From NCBI GenBank assembly GCA_028876065.1, contig JAGWTI010000009.1:1-59588 (forward strand): a DNA stretch of 59,588 bases. Reading direction: 5' to 3'. Positions 8,569 through 17,175 of the stretch are shown here, in pieces (position 1 is the stretch's first letter; the number at the start of each line of letters is the position of its first letter). Below the pieces are notes generated by a model. It was not told where the DNA came from. It saw only the letters and a list, made by a program, of their open reading frames with translations, and searched no databases. The position numbers and the translations under genes are program-made. This DNA is from Nitrospirota bacterium. Its GTDB lineage: Bacteria > Nitrospirota > Nitrospiria > Nitrospirales > Nitrospiraceae.

Positions 8569-9120
8569 TCAACGGCCAGTGTCTTGTTGCGGAGTGAATG
8601 TTCTGCGTTTCAATACCGACTGCACAAGCCCAAAAATCTCCCTGCATTCTTCCTTTGTTGCCATCTTAGGCCTTTCAACGTCTCCATTACAGATATCGAC
8701 GTAAGCAACCTTTTCTCTCAAGCTATGGATTTTCTTCGTGGTGCGATCGAGATACTTCAATAAATCTTCTTTTTTAACTCCACTTGCTCGGGCGATAAGC
8801 GAAACCCCTGCGTTAAAATTAGCAAACCATAGTTTGGGCTCGTGCAAATAAAAGGCCCTCCAAAACTCTGTCCATTCCTTCTCTGACTCTAGGCTTAGAG
8901 TCTGTGCCCATTTGAGTAGACCCGCTTTGCCTACTTCGTCGAATGCAAAAATTCCAAGCAGCGCCGCAGACTGATACCGTCCTTGTGCATATAGGGTTTT
9001 AGCGTCCTGCAAGAATCGTTGAGCATTCTCAACTGATGCCCACATAGCTTTGGCGCACATGTCTTTCTCAAGAGAATCGCTTCTCCCACGCTTCATGTGC
9101 TTACCCATGGCGATAGCCAT
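8569..9120 (-). CDS. AbiV family abortive-infection protein
   Basis: A 183-residue helical protein with the AbiV pattern: AMWASVENAQRFLQDAKTLY followed by a Tyr/Ala-rich helix and the core AFDEVGKAGLL near residue 60. AbiV in lactococci blocks phage translation, and homologues elsewhere are presumed defence proteins. The coding DNA is clearly lower in GC than its neighbours, which supports transfer. The start is uncertain between ATG at 9120 and 9108. It stands alone, converges on an unrelated membrane-protein gene, and has a palindromic repeat just upstream. Confidence 0.78.
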   Translation of the reverse strand: MAIAMGKHMKRGRSDSLEKDMCAKAMWASVENAQRFLQDAKTLYAQGRYQSAALLGIFAFDEVGKAGLLKWAQTLSLESEKEWTEFWRAFYLHEPKLWFANFNAGVSLIARASGVKKEDLLKYLDRTTKKIHSLREKVAYVDICNGDVERPKMATKEECREIFGLVQSVLKRRTFTPQQDTGR

Positions 9121-9146
9121 CAATGCAGGCTAAGGCAGCATCTTCT

Positions 9147-9272
9147 CAGGATGCTCAAAATGGTTCCCAACGAGGCCGCAGGGAGGCTCGGACCCCGAGG
9201 CGTACGCGGGCAGGGTACGTTGAGGGGGACGAGCGACCGAGAACGAAGTTGGGGGTCATTTTCAGCATCCTG
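9147..9272. repeat. Palindromic repeat element, copy A
   Basis: A 126-base element with perfectly complementary ends: AGGATGCT then AAAATG on the left, CATTTT then AGCATCCT on the right, plus an inner CCCAAC/GTTGGG pair. The interior shares GAGGCCGCAG, GCGTACGC, GGTACGTTGAG and CGAGAACGAAG with copies at 34718-34840 and 37438-37546. It lies between the 5' end of the AbiV gene and the 3' end of the large hybrid kinase gene. Confidence 0.85.
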
Positions 9273-9283
9273 CCACAGCTCGA

Positions 9284-12200
9284 TCATCTCCTCGGCCGAT
9301 CCAGCACGTCGCGGATTTTGCGCGTCAAGTCATCGGGCAGGAACGGCTTGGCCAGAAACGCGACGCCGTCGTCCGAGACGCCGTGACGGAGCATCACATC
9401 GTCCGTATAGCCGGACATGAGCAGCACCTTCATCGCCGGCCGGAGGACGACCGCCTGTTCGGCCAGGGCGCGCCCGCTCATGCCGGGCATGACGACGTCC
9501 GTCACCAGCAAGTGAAAGACCTCTTGGCTCGTCCGGCACAGCCGCAACGCTTCCTCGCCATTTGCCGCCTGGAACACCTGAAAGCCTTCTCGCACGAGGT
9601 ACCCGTGGAGAAATTCCCTGACCAGCGGGTCGTCCTCGACCAGCAACAGGGTTTCGGTATGGCGTGTCTTGTGCGCGGACCCGCCGGCCGACTCGTCGGC
9701 CGGCAGGGTCCCCTCCACGCGGGGCAGGAAGATCCTGAACGTCGTGCCGCGGCCTGGCAGGCTGTCCACTTCGACGGATCCTCCGTTCTGCACGACGATG
9801 CCGTACACCGTCGCCAGCCCAAGCCCCGTGCCCTTGCCCAGTTCTTTCGTGGTGAAAAACGGCTCGAACACATGAGCGCGCGTGTCCGCATCCATGCCGC
9901 AGCCGTTATCGGACACCGTCAGCCTCACATAGTCGCCCGGCGGCAACCGGCCCGGACAGGATGCCCCGGTCGTTTCCCCCTCCACCAGCGAGGTGCCGAT
10001 CGTCAGCGTCCCGGTCTCCGGCATGGCATCGTGCGCATTGGCCACCAGGTTCATCAGGACTTGCTCGACCTGTCCCGGATCGGCGTTGATCAGGCACGGC
10101 CCAGGCGCCAAATCGACCACCAGCCGGATATGCTCGCCGATCAACCGCCGAAACATATCCGCCGTCTCGGAGACCGTCTTGTTCAGATCCAGCAGCGTCG
10201 GCTGGATCACCTGCTTGCGGCTGAACGCCAGCAGCTGCCCCGTCAAATGCGCCGCCTGGCTGCCGGCCTTCTTGATTTCTTCGGCATGGCGATGCGACGA
10301 GTCTCCGGCGGCCAAGCGCCGCAGCAGCATGTCGCTGTGGCCCAAAATCACGGTCAAGAGGTTGTTGAAATCGTGCGCGATCCCGCCGGCCAGACGTCCC
10401 ACCGCCTCCATCTTCGCCGCCTGCTGGAGCCGCTGCTCCATCTGCTTCCGGTCGCGAAGATCCCTGGCGATCGTGGAAAAATACGCGATTGCCCCTTCGG
10501 GTGTCTTATGGCTGAGTATCACCTGCGACACCGGAATCTCCGCACCCCCTCTCGTTTGCAGAGCCGTCTCGCCGCTCCACACCCCGTCGCGCACGGCGGC
10601 CGGCAGCCCTTCGGCGGCAACCAGTCTGGCCGCCCATTCCGGATGAAAGTCGGGAATCCTGGCCCCGGTGAGATCCTCGTCCTCGCCGATCCCCAACAGC
10701 CGCCGGCCCGCCCGGTTTACGAAGAGGGCCCGGCCTTCCCGGTCCGCCGTGCCGACGAAATCGGTGGTCGCTTCGAGAATGGCCGCGAGCTGCCTTCGCC
10801 CCTCTTCCGCGCGCTTGCGCTCGGTCACATCCTGGACCGTGCCCACCATCCGCACGGGCCACCCCGCGTCATTCCTGGTGACTTCGGCCTGTTCATGCAC
10901 CACGCGCACCGTCCCATCGGTCAATTGGATGCGGTGGTCGATGCTATAGGGTTTGCCGTCGACCAGGGCCGCCTGCACCGACCGCTGGACGAACGCGCGG
11001 TCGTCCGGATGCACGCACGCGAGGAACGCGTCGTAGGTCGCGCCGAATTGCTTCGGCGACAGACCGAACATGCGGTAAATTTCGTCGGACCAGCGCAATT
11101 CGTTGGTCACGATGTTCCAGTTCCAATTGCCGAGACAGGCGATGCGTTGCGCCTCGGCCAGGCTGGCCTCGCTCCGCTGCAGCGCCTCTTCGATCCGCTT
11201 CCGCTCGGTAATGTCCGTGGTAATCCCGCCGATCGCGTAGATCTCCCCCTGTCCGTTGTAGAGCGGGAACTTGACGACGATGCTGGTATGCGGCCCGTCG
11301 TCGTGCATCGCCACTTCCTCGAACTCCATCGGCGCCCCGCCCTGCAACACCCGGCGGTCGTTGGCGATGAAGGCCGCCGCCTGTTCGGACGGAAAGAGCT
11401 GGTGATCGGTTTTGCCGAGGACCGTCCCGCGTTCCAGATGGAAGGTCCGCTCGAACTGCCGATTCGTGAGCAGGTACCGCCCCTCCCGATCCTTGAGAAA
11501 GACCATGACCGGGCTGTGGTCCAGGATCGCCTGGAACGTGGCCGCGCTCTTCCGCAGCACGTCCTCCGCCTGCAGGCGTCCGGTGATATCGCGGATCACC
11601 GCGCACAGCACCGTCCGGCCCTTCCAGGTGAACGGACCGCAGGAGATTTCGACGGGAAAGGGCGTGCCGTCCTTTTTCCGGTGCCAGCGCAGCTGCACGT
11701 ACAGCCCGCCGCTCTCGGCGGCCTGTTCGAGCGCCACGGAGCTCTTCTCCGGCTCGGCGCTCACGTCCGGCACCCTGAGGCGTGTCAATTCATCCCGGCT
11801 ATACCCATACAGGCCGACGGCCACATCGTTGACGTCGAGAAATCGATAGCCGTCCATGTCGATCAGCGCCACGGCGTCCATCGCCCGTGAAAACAACAGC
11901 CGGTATTTTTCCTCGCTTTCCTTGAGCGCCTCGACCAAGCGCAGGCGGCGCAATTCGGCGCCTGCACGGGCGACATAGACGTCCAACAGCGCATGGGCCT
12001 GAGAATCTTCGACCATCGGCGCGTCATGGACGACCCCCACCAGGCCCATCACGTCACCGGTCTCGCCGATCAGGGGGAACCCCAGGTAGCTTTCCATGCC
12101 GGCATCCGCCAGAAACCGATCGTCGGGAAACAGGCGCCGGACATCGCGCGCAACAAACCGCATGTGCCGGCCCGTCACGATCTGTTCGCACGGGGTGCCC

Positions 12201-12517
12201 GCCAGCGCATATTCGACATTCCCGCTCAGCTCTCCATCCATCCACAGAGCCAGCGTCCGCACATACCCCGGACGATCGTCGAGGACCTCCGCCACAAACG
12301 CACAACGGACCCCGAGCGTCGCCGTCAGACTGGCCACCAACGAGCGGAAGAACTCGTCGCCCGTGGCAGACCCCGTGTTCACCATGACGGTCCGCAACAG
12401 GGAGGTCTGGTCTCCGTCCCGTTTCGGCCCTGCGCCGGACCGTCCCGCGCGCGACGTAGCCTTCGGCCGGCGCGCCTTCTGCCGGGTCAATGCCTTCCGG
12501 GATTTCTTGACGCCCAT
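9284..12517 (-). CDS. GAF/multi-PAS hybrid sensor histidine kinase with C-terminal receiver
   Basis: A soluble 1077-residue kinase with no membrane helix. Order: basic N-terminus, GAF domain (about 30-200), four or five PAS domains (about 205-680), HisKA with GGIAHDFNNLLTVI (His about 705), HATPase with NLVANAHDAM, DNGCGMD and GTGLGLATVYGIV, then a receiver with LLVEDDPLV and phospho-Asp in LLVTDVVMPGMSG. The layout suits cytoplasmic sensing of redox or small molecules and phosphorelay to an unlinked protein. The start at 12517 leaves 11 bases after the upstream methyltransferase gene; an alternative at 12556 would overlap it. A palindromic repeat follows the stop. Confidence 0.88.
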   Translation of the reverse strand: MGVKKSRKALTRQKARRPKATSRAGRSGAGPKRDGDQTSLLRTVMVNTGSATGDEFFRSLVASLTATLGVRCAFVAEVLDDRPGYVRTLALWMDGELSGNVEYALAGTPCEQIVTGRHMRFVARDVRRLFPDDRFLADAGMESYLGFPLIGETGDVMGLVGVVHDAPMVEDSQAHALLDVYVARAGAELRRLRLVEALKESEEKYRLLFSRAMDAVALIDMDGYRFLDVNDVAVGLYGYSRDELTRLRVPDVSAEPEKSSVALEQAAESGGLYVQLRWHRKKDGTPFPVEISCGPFTWKGRTVLCAVIRDITGRLQAEDVLRKSAATFQAILDHSPVMVFLKDREGRYLLTNRQFERTFHLERGTVLGKTDHQLFPSEQAAAFIANDRRVLQGGAPMEFEEVAMHDDGPHTSIVVKFPLYNGQGEIYAIGGITTDITERKRIEEALQRSEASLAEAQRIACLGNWNWNIVTNELRWSDEIYRMFGLSPKQFGATYDAFLACVHPDDRAFVQRSVQAALVDGKPYSIDHRIQLTDGTVRVVHEQAEVTRNDAGWPVRMVGTVQDVTERKRAEEGRRQLAAILEATTDFVGTADREGRALFVNRAGRRLLGIGEDEDLTGARIPDFHPEWAARLVAAEGLPAAVRDGVWSGETALQTRGGAEIPVSQVILSHKTPEGAIAYFSTIARDLRDRKQMEQRLQQAAKMEAVGRLAGGIAHDFNNLLTVILGHSDMLLRRLAAGDSSHRHAEEIKKAGSQAAHLTGQLLAFSRKQVIQPTLLDLNKTVSETADMFRRLIGEHIRLVVDLAPGPCLINADPGQVEQVLMNLVANAHDAMPETGTLTIGTSLVEGETTGASCPGRLPPGDYVRLTVSDNGCGMDADTRAHVFEPFFTTKELGKGTGLGLATVYGIVVQNGGSVEVDSLPGRGTTFRIFLPRVEGTLPADESAGGSAHKTRHTETLLLVEDDPLVREFLHGYLVREGFQVFQAANGEEALRLCRTSQEVFHLLVTDVVMPGMSGRALAEQAVVLRPAMKVLLMSGYTDDVMLRHGVSDDGVAFLAKPFLPDDLTRKIRDVLDRPRR

Positions 12518-12528
12518 CGCGAGCCTCG

Positions 12529-13188
12529 TCAGTAGAGCCGGCCGACGACCACCCAATGCCGGTCGTCCGGCACGTCGATCAACAGGCGGCTGAGGTTCAG
12601 CTCGGCCAGCTGCGCCGCCACTTCGTCTTCCGTGAACGCCGCCAGGAGGGAGTTGTAAAAGTCGCGCCGGAGCACGGGCGGCTCCCCGGCCGCATACCGG
12701 TCCACGATCGCCTGGGCCGCCTCCGGCGACTCGGGCCGGAGCAAGTCCATCACCAGGACGCAGGAGCCGGGCTTCACCAGCCGCTTGAGCTGATGCCAGA
12801 ATTGGAACGGATTGGGGAGGTGATGCACGAGGCTGTTGGACATCACCGCGTCGGCCGGCTCAGGGAGCTGGAGCGACTGGAACCGTTCGCACCGTAACGT
12901 CACGCGATCGGCCACCCCGGCCGCCTGCACGGCGGCTTCCGCCAGGTGGATCATGGCCGCCGAGGCATCCACGCCGGTCACCCGGCAGCCGGGCAGCGTC
13001 CGCGCGAACCGGATGGGAATGTCGCCCGGTCCGCAGCCCAGGTCCAGCACATGGCCCTCGGTCATTTCCGGGTAGGAGTCCCGAAAGAGGGTCACGAAAC
13101 TCTGATTTTCTTCTTCAAAATCCGCCTTGGCATAGGCCAAGCACTGGGCTTCATCCTCCATCAACTCCGGCTCAAGCGTTCGTTTCAT
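12529..13188 (-). CDS. Class I SAM-dependent methyltransferase
   Basis: A 219-residue enzyme with the SAM-binding motif I LDLGCGPGDIPIRFA near residue 50, motif II VTGVDASAAMIHLA and a motif IV-like AVMSNSLVHHL. The fold is the UbiE/BioC type, but the substrate is not evident. Upstream, toward the MOSC gene, lies a 7-bp repeat array. Eleven bases separate its stop from the kinase gene, suggesting co-transcription. Confidence 0.82.
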   Translation of the reverse strand: MKRTLEPELMEDEAQCLAYAKADFEEENQSFVTLFRDSYPEMTEGHVLDLGCGPGDIPIRFARTLPGCRVTGVDASAAMIHLAEAAVQAAGVADRVTLRCERFQSLQLPEPADAVMSNSLVHHLPNPFQFWHQLKRLVKPGSCVLVMDLLRPESPEAAQAIVDRYAAGEPPVLRRDFYNSLLAAFTEDEVAAQLAELNLSRLLIDVPDDRHWVVVGRLY

Positions 13189-13200
13189 TTACGTTGCCCG

Positions 13201-13335
13201 TATCTCGTCGTTCATATCTCGTCGTTGGTAGAGAGGTCCTCTTTCTTCACGCTTCACGCTTCACGCTTCACGCTTCACGCTTCACGCTTCACGCTTCACG
13301 CTTCACGCTTCACGCTTCACGCTTCACGCTTCACG
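13201..13335. repeat. Heptanucleotide tandem array (CTTCACG x13 plus related heptads)
   Basis: Positions 13245-13335 are 13 perfect head-to-tail copies of CTTCACG. Before them, 13201-13228 reads as four related 7-mers (TATCTCG, TCGTTCA, TATCTCG, TCGTTGG). The array fills the gap between the MOSC gene and the methyltransferase gene. The last unit supplies the MOSC stop codon (13333-13331). Confidence 0.95.
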
Positions 13336-13819
13336 CTTCTTCCACCGTCACCGGGTCCCCGACGCGCACGAGCCCTTCCGCCAGCACTTTCGCGTAGAGG
13401 CGGCTCCAGCCTGGATGGAGGTCCTGCGAGATGCGCTTGAAATTGCCGTTATGGAAGTAGCACGTGTTCAGCGAACAAGGGGCCGTGTAGCTCATGATCT
13501 CCAGCCGGACCTCCCGTCCCACCGAGAGCCGGGACCCGGGCGTGAGGACCGACCAGTCCACCCCGGCCAAGGTCAGATTGTCGCCGGTCGCTCCAGGCGT
13601 GATCGGATGGCCTTCGGCCTGCAGCGCCTCGATCAACTCCAGCGAAAACAGACAGACGGCCCGGTCCGGCCCTCCATGCAGGAGGGTATTCCGCTGACGG
13701 TCACCCTCCACGCCCAGCTTGGTGATGCGCGCCTGTGCGACAGACAGCTTGGGCAAGCCGCCGTTGGACCGGCTGATCTGATGCACACAAGCCTGCGGAC
13801 GAATCGGCACCGTCGCCAT
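13331..13819 (-). CDS. MOSC domain protein
   Basis: A 162-residue single-domain MOSC protein. Typical features are GVEGDRQRNTLLHGGPDRAV near residue 37 and a Cys in APCSLN near residue 113 in the conserved sulfur-carrying position. MOSC domains are fused to Moco sulfurases or act alone in molybdenum-cofactor or sulfur-transfer reactions; YiiM-type stand-alone forms help detoxify N-hydroxylated bases. Which applies here is unknown, though two molybdoenzymes lie 30 kb away. Three bases separate it from prmA. The final codons and the stop are made by the heptad array, so the C-terminus may differ from relatives. Confidence 0.82.
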   Translation of the reverse strand: MATVPIRPQACVHQISRSNGGLPKLSVAQARITKLGVEGDRQRNTLLHGGPDRAVCLFSLELIEALQAEGHPITPGATGDNLTLAGVDWSVLTPGSRLSVGREVRLEIMSYTAPCSLNTCYFHNGNFKRISQDLHPGWSRLYAKVLAEGLVRVGDPVTVEEA

Positions 13820-13822
13820 GGA

Positions 13823-14698
13823 CTACCCTCCCTCGCACGATTCCGGGCGGATCACGTGCAGCGCCAGCCATCCCTCCGCTTCGCGGGACTCCTGCACGGC
13901 GCCTCCCACTGCCTCGAATGCCGCGGCAATCTCCGCCCGATCCTCGATCAACAGGCCGGACAGCAGGAGGCGCGCGCCCCGTTCAAGATAGGGCGCCAAC
14001 AGCGGGGCCGCCTCCACGAGCGTGCGCCGGTCCAGGTTCGCCAGGATCAGCGTGACGTCCCGAACATCCGGTTCGGGCAGGTCCCTCAGGGTGGCGACGC
14101 GCAGGTCCAGTTCGTCGCCGAACCCGTTCACCTTGGCATAGTCCTTGGCGCACTCGACGGCCACCGGATCGCAATCCACCGCCAGAGCCGACGCGGCGCC
14201 GAGTTTCAGCGCCGCCATCGCCAGGATGCCGCTCCCCGTGCCCACGTCCAGGATACGTTCGCCGCCATGGATCAGGCCCTCCAGCCATTCCAGCAACAAC
14301 CGCGTCGTGGCATGGTGGCCGGTCCCGAAGGCCTGTTTGGGGTCCAGGACCACCTCGATCTCGCCCGGCCGCACCGTCACCGCTTCCCAACTGGGCCGGA
14401 TCACGATCCGCCGCCCGATCCGAATCGGTTTGACCGACCTGGCCCACTCCTCGTTCCAATCCCGATCCGGGACCGTCGCACAGGAGATGCGATCGTTCGC
14501 CGGCCCCGGCTCCATCCGCCGGAGCAAGGCCGTGAGGGCGTCCAGTCTCTCCGCGCTCCAACGGTCCGCCGGCCAATAGAGGCGCACGACGCCTTCGTCT
14601 TCCCAGGCGCCGGTCACCGCCGGATCGTCCAGCATGCCGAGCAGCTCCCCGGGATCCAGCGCACAGGCCACCTTCACTTCGACCCAGTCACGCGCCAT
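13823..14698 (-). CDS. prmA: Ribosomal protein L11 methyltransferase
   Basis: A 291-residue protein. The N-terminal substrate-recognition region is followed by the PrmA signature KQAFGTGHHATTRLLLEWLE, SAM motif I ILDVGTGSGILAMAALKLGA and the Asn motif LILANLDRRTL. PrmA trimethylates L11 in the cytoplasm. Length is normal. The assignment is strong because the FGTGHH region is specific to this family. It is divergent from the MutS-like gene with 61 bases between them. Confidence 0.92.
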   Translation of the reverse strand: MARDWVEVKVACALDPGELLGMLDDPAVTGAWEDEGVVRLYWPADRWSAERLDALTALLRRMEPGPANDRISCATVPDRDWNEEWARSVKPIRIGRRIVIRPSWEAVTVRPGEIEVVLDPKQAFGTGHHATTRLLLEWLEGLIHGGERILDVGTGSGILAMAALKLGAASALAVDCDPVAVECAKDYAKVNGFGDELDLRVATLRDLPEPDVRDVTLILANLDRRTLVEAAPLLAPYLERGARLLLSGLLIEDRAEIAAAFEAVGGAVQESREAEGWLALHVIRPESCEGG

Positions 14699-14759
14699 AT
14701 ACTCCGTACCATGTCAGGCCCGGTTGACGTAAATTGAGGGAAGCAGGTAAGGTCCCGCC

Positions 14760-16652
14760 ATGTCCACCGACCGCTTTTCCTCTTCTCCACCGGACCGGGA
14801 ACGAGCCTTGCGGCGGCTGATCCGGCGCGCGGACCGGCTCAAGGACCGGGCTGAGCGGGCCAGCGCCTCCTTCAGCCGCTGGCGCCTGGCCCTGTTCCTC
14901 GTCGGCGCCGTCGTCTCCGTGTCGGCCTACAAACAAGCCTGGTACCACCTCGGCAACGGCTTGCTGGCATTCTTTGCGATCCTGTTCGCCCTCGTGGTTC
15001 GGTATCATAACAGGCTGGAAGACCGCTTGCATCAGCTACTTAGTTGGCGCGGCATCAAACGCGCGCACCTGGCTCGTCTCGCGTTGGACTGGCCGGCCAT
15101 TCCCGCTCGTCCGGTCCAGGCTCCCGAGGGCCACCCCTACGCCAGAGACCTCGATCTCGCCGGCCCCCATTCGCTGTTGCACCTTCTCAATACGACGGTG
15201 CTCTCGGCGGGTCGCGAACGGTTGGCGACCTGGCTGCTGAACCAGGCGGAGCAGGTACCGGATCACGCCACCTGGCAGACCAGGCAAACCTTGGTCAAAG
15301 AGCTGGCGTCGCTCCCGCTCTTGCGGGACCGGCTGGCCCTGGCCGCCCGGCCGGTCGGCCACAAGACCGACTCGGACATCGATTGCGCCAGAATTCATGC
15401 CCTGCTCGACATCCCCGCCGGGTTCCCCGGACTCACGCCGCTGCTGTCCGTCATGGGCGGACTGGCCGCCGTCACCCTGACGCTGGCCTTGGCCTCGGCG
15501 CTGGGTTTGGCGCCGAACTACTGGCTTCTCTCCTTCGCCGCCTATGCCTTGCTCCAATTATTCACATCGGGACGGACCGCTCCGGTGTTCGGTCGCGCCC
15601 TCTCCCTGCAGCTCGAACTGGACTGTCTGGGAGCCCTCTGCCGATACCTGGAAGGCAGGAGCTTCGCCAAGGCCCCGACCTTGCGCCGCCTCTGCGAACC
15701 GATTCTTCGCGGTGCCGACAAACCCTCCGCAGCCCTCGCCCAACTGGCGCGCATCAGTCAGGCGCTCAGCTTGCGCGCCCATCCCCTCGTGCACCTGGCC
15801 GCCAACGTCCTCGTTCCCTGGGATCTCTGGTTCACGCACCGGCTGGAAGCGATCCGGCACCACTTGTCGCAACGCCTGCCGGCCTGGGTGGATCGGCTGG
15901 CCGAATTGGACGCGGCGGCGGCGCTCGGAACCTTTGCCTACCTCCATCCCGGATACCACTGGCCCACCCCCCTGACGCCGACGTCCGGCAACGGACGTCC
16001 GGCCGCGGTCCTGGCCCGTTCGCTCGGCCATCCCCTGCTGCCCCGGGCGAAACGGGTGACGAACGATCTCGATCTCTTGGGCCTCGGCCGGATTCTGCTG
16101 ATCACCGGCTCGAACATGTCCGGCAAGAGCACGTTTCTCCGCACGATCGGCATCAACGTGTGCCTGGCGCAAGCCGGCGCGCCGGTCTGCGCCGCCTCGT
16201 TCGACTGGAGCTGGGTCAGGCCGGTCTGCTGCATTCGGGTGGACGACTCGCTCGAGGCCGGTCTGTCCTACTTCTACGCCGAGGTAAAGCGGCTCAAGCG
16301 GTTGCTGGACGCGGCAAACGAGCGGGCCGCCCCCCCGGTCCTCTTCCTGATCGACGAAATTTTCAAAGGCACGAACAACCGCGAGCGGCTCGCCGGCAGC
16401 AAGGCCTTCATCCAGGCGCTGGCCGCGGGCAACGGGCTGGGCCTCGTGACCACGCACGATCTGGAGCTGGCGCAGTTGGAACGGGAGTTGCCGGCCGCCA
16501 CCAACGCCCATTTTCAGGAAACGGTCGAAGCGAAGACGCTCACGTTCGACTACCGTCTGCGCCCCGGCCCCTGCCCGACGACCAATGCGCTGCGGATCAT
16601 GGAGATGGAAGGGCTGCCGGTGCCGAAACCGGACGGCGCGCCGCCCGCTTGA
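14760..16652 (+). CDS. Membrane-anchored MutS-family ATPase
   Basis: A 630-residue protein with the C-terminal MutS ATPase: Walker A ITGSNMSGKSTFLRT near residue 449, Walker B LFLIDEIFKGTN near 528 and the VTTHD switch near 560. The N-terminal mismatch-recognition domain of MutS is missing. Instead there are two hydrophobic helices near residues 40-75 and another pair near 215-260, pointing to membrane attachment. Such MutS-like proteins are widespread but poorly characterised, and a role in mismatch repair should not be assumed. It is divergent from prmA and followed by a small lipoprotein gene. Confidence 0.85.
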   Translation: MSTDRFSSSPPDRERALRRLIRRADRLKDRAERASASFSRWRLALFLVGAVVSVSAYKQAWYHLGNGLLAFFAILFALVVRYHNRLEDRLHQLLSWRGIKRAHLARLALDWPAIPARPVQAPEGHPYARDLDLAGPHSLLHLLNTTVLSAGRERLATWLLNQAEQVPDHATWQTRQTLVKELASLPLLRDRLALAARPVGHKTDSDIDCARIHALLDIPAGFPGLTPLLSVMGGLAAVTLTLALASALGLAPNYWLLSFAAYALLQLFTSGRTAPVFGRALSLQLELDCLGALCRYLEGRSFAKAPTLRRLCEPILRGADKPSAALAQLARISQALSLRAHPLVHLAANVLVPWDLWFTHRLEAIRHHLSQRLPAWVDRLAELDAAAALGTFAYLHPGYHWPTPLTPTSGNGRPAAVLARSLGHPLLPRAKRVTNDLDLLGLGRILLITGSNMSGKSTFLRTIGINVCLAQAGAPVCAASFDWSWVRPVCCIRVDDSLEAGLSYFYAEVKRLKRLLDAANERAAPPVLFLIDEIFKGTNNRERLAGSKAFIQALAAGNGLGLVTTHDLELAQLERELPAATNAHFQETVEAKTLTFDYRLRPGPCPTTNALRIMEMEGLPVPKPDGAPPA

Positions 16653-16737
16653 CAGACAGAAAGGCGGCTGCTAGCTTGCTGCCGCGGCTGGAAACGGTCC
16701 GCACCGGATCGACGACGAGAACAATGGAGGGTACCCG

Positions 16738-17175
16738 ATGAGATGCTCCAACGCTTCGATTGCGCTGTTCGGCTCCGCCATCATACTCCTGTTGACCTTG
16801 CCCGCTTGCACGACCAAGGGCACCATCAAGGCGACGACCGATCCCACCACGGACATCCTGTCCAGCACCTCCGGCAAGACCTGGTTCACCGAGGATGGGC
16901 TGGTGAAAGACGAGTTCAAGGTGGATGCTTTTACGGCGTTGAACTTCGAGAACGTGAAACAGGACATGGCCCAGGGCCAGGGGGAATATCTCACGTCGCT
17001 GGGCTCGCTGCTGGGAGTCCCGCAAGATCGGCAGGCGGCCTTCTTCCAGTTGACCCGGGAGAAGTACCCGCAGCTCGTGCCGACCGACCGGACCACGCCG
17101 GCCGAATTGGTGGCCGCTCTGCAGAGCGAGATGGCCGCCGATCCCCGGCTGACCAGGGCCCCGGCAGGCCACTAG
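16738..17175 (+). CDS. DUF3015-like small lipoprotein
   Basis: A 145-residue protein with a lipoprotein signal (LLLTLPACTT, Cys about residue 22). The mature part has the pattern QGQGEYLTSLGSLLG followed by a helical tail, resembling DUF3015 proteins of unknown function. ATG at 16738 follows GGAGGG at good spacing. The gene converges on the Lhr-type helicase gene with a 4-base stop overlap. The family call is moderate. Confidence 0.6.
   Translation: MRCSNASIALFGSAIILLLTLPACTTKGTIKATTDPTTDILSSTSGKTWFTEDGLVKDEFKVDAFTALNFENVKQDMAQGQGEYLTSLGSLLGVPQDRQAAFFQLTREKYPQLVPTDRTTPAELVAALQSEMAADPRLTRAPAGH

Noticed and set aside
9147-9272. Insertion sequence or MITE with target-site duplication
   Set aside because: No direct target repeats could be read around the palindromic copies, and no transposase is present; kept as a repeat family only.
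9383-11890. Long open frame (835 codons) opposite the large hybrid kinase
   Set aside because: Antisense shadow of a GC-rich gene; Arg/His/Pro-rich with no domain, while the other strand has all kinase motifs in order. The same applies to 24233-26404, 34955-37423 and 37442-40042.
13245-13335. CRISPR array
   Set aside because: The unit is 7 bases with no spacers, and there are no cas genes in the window.
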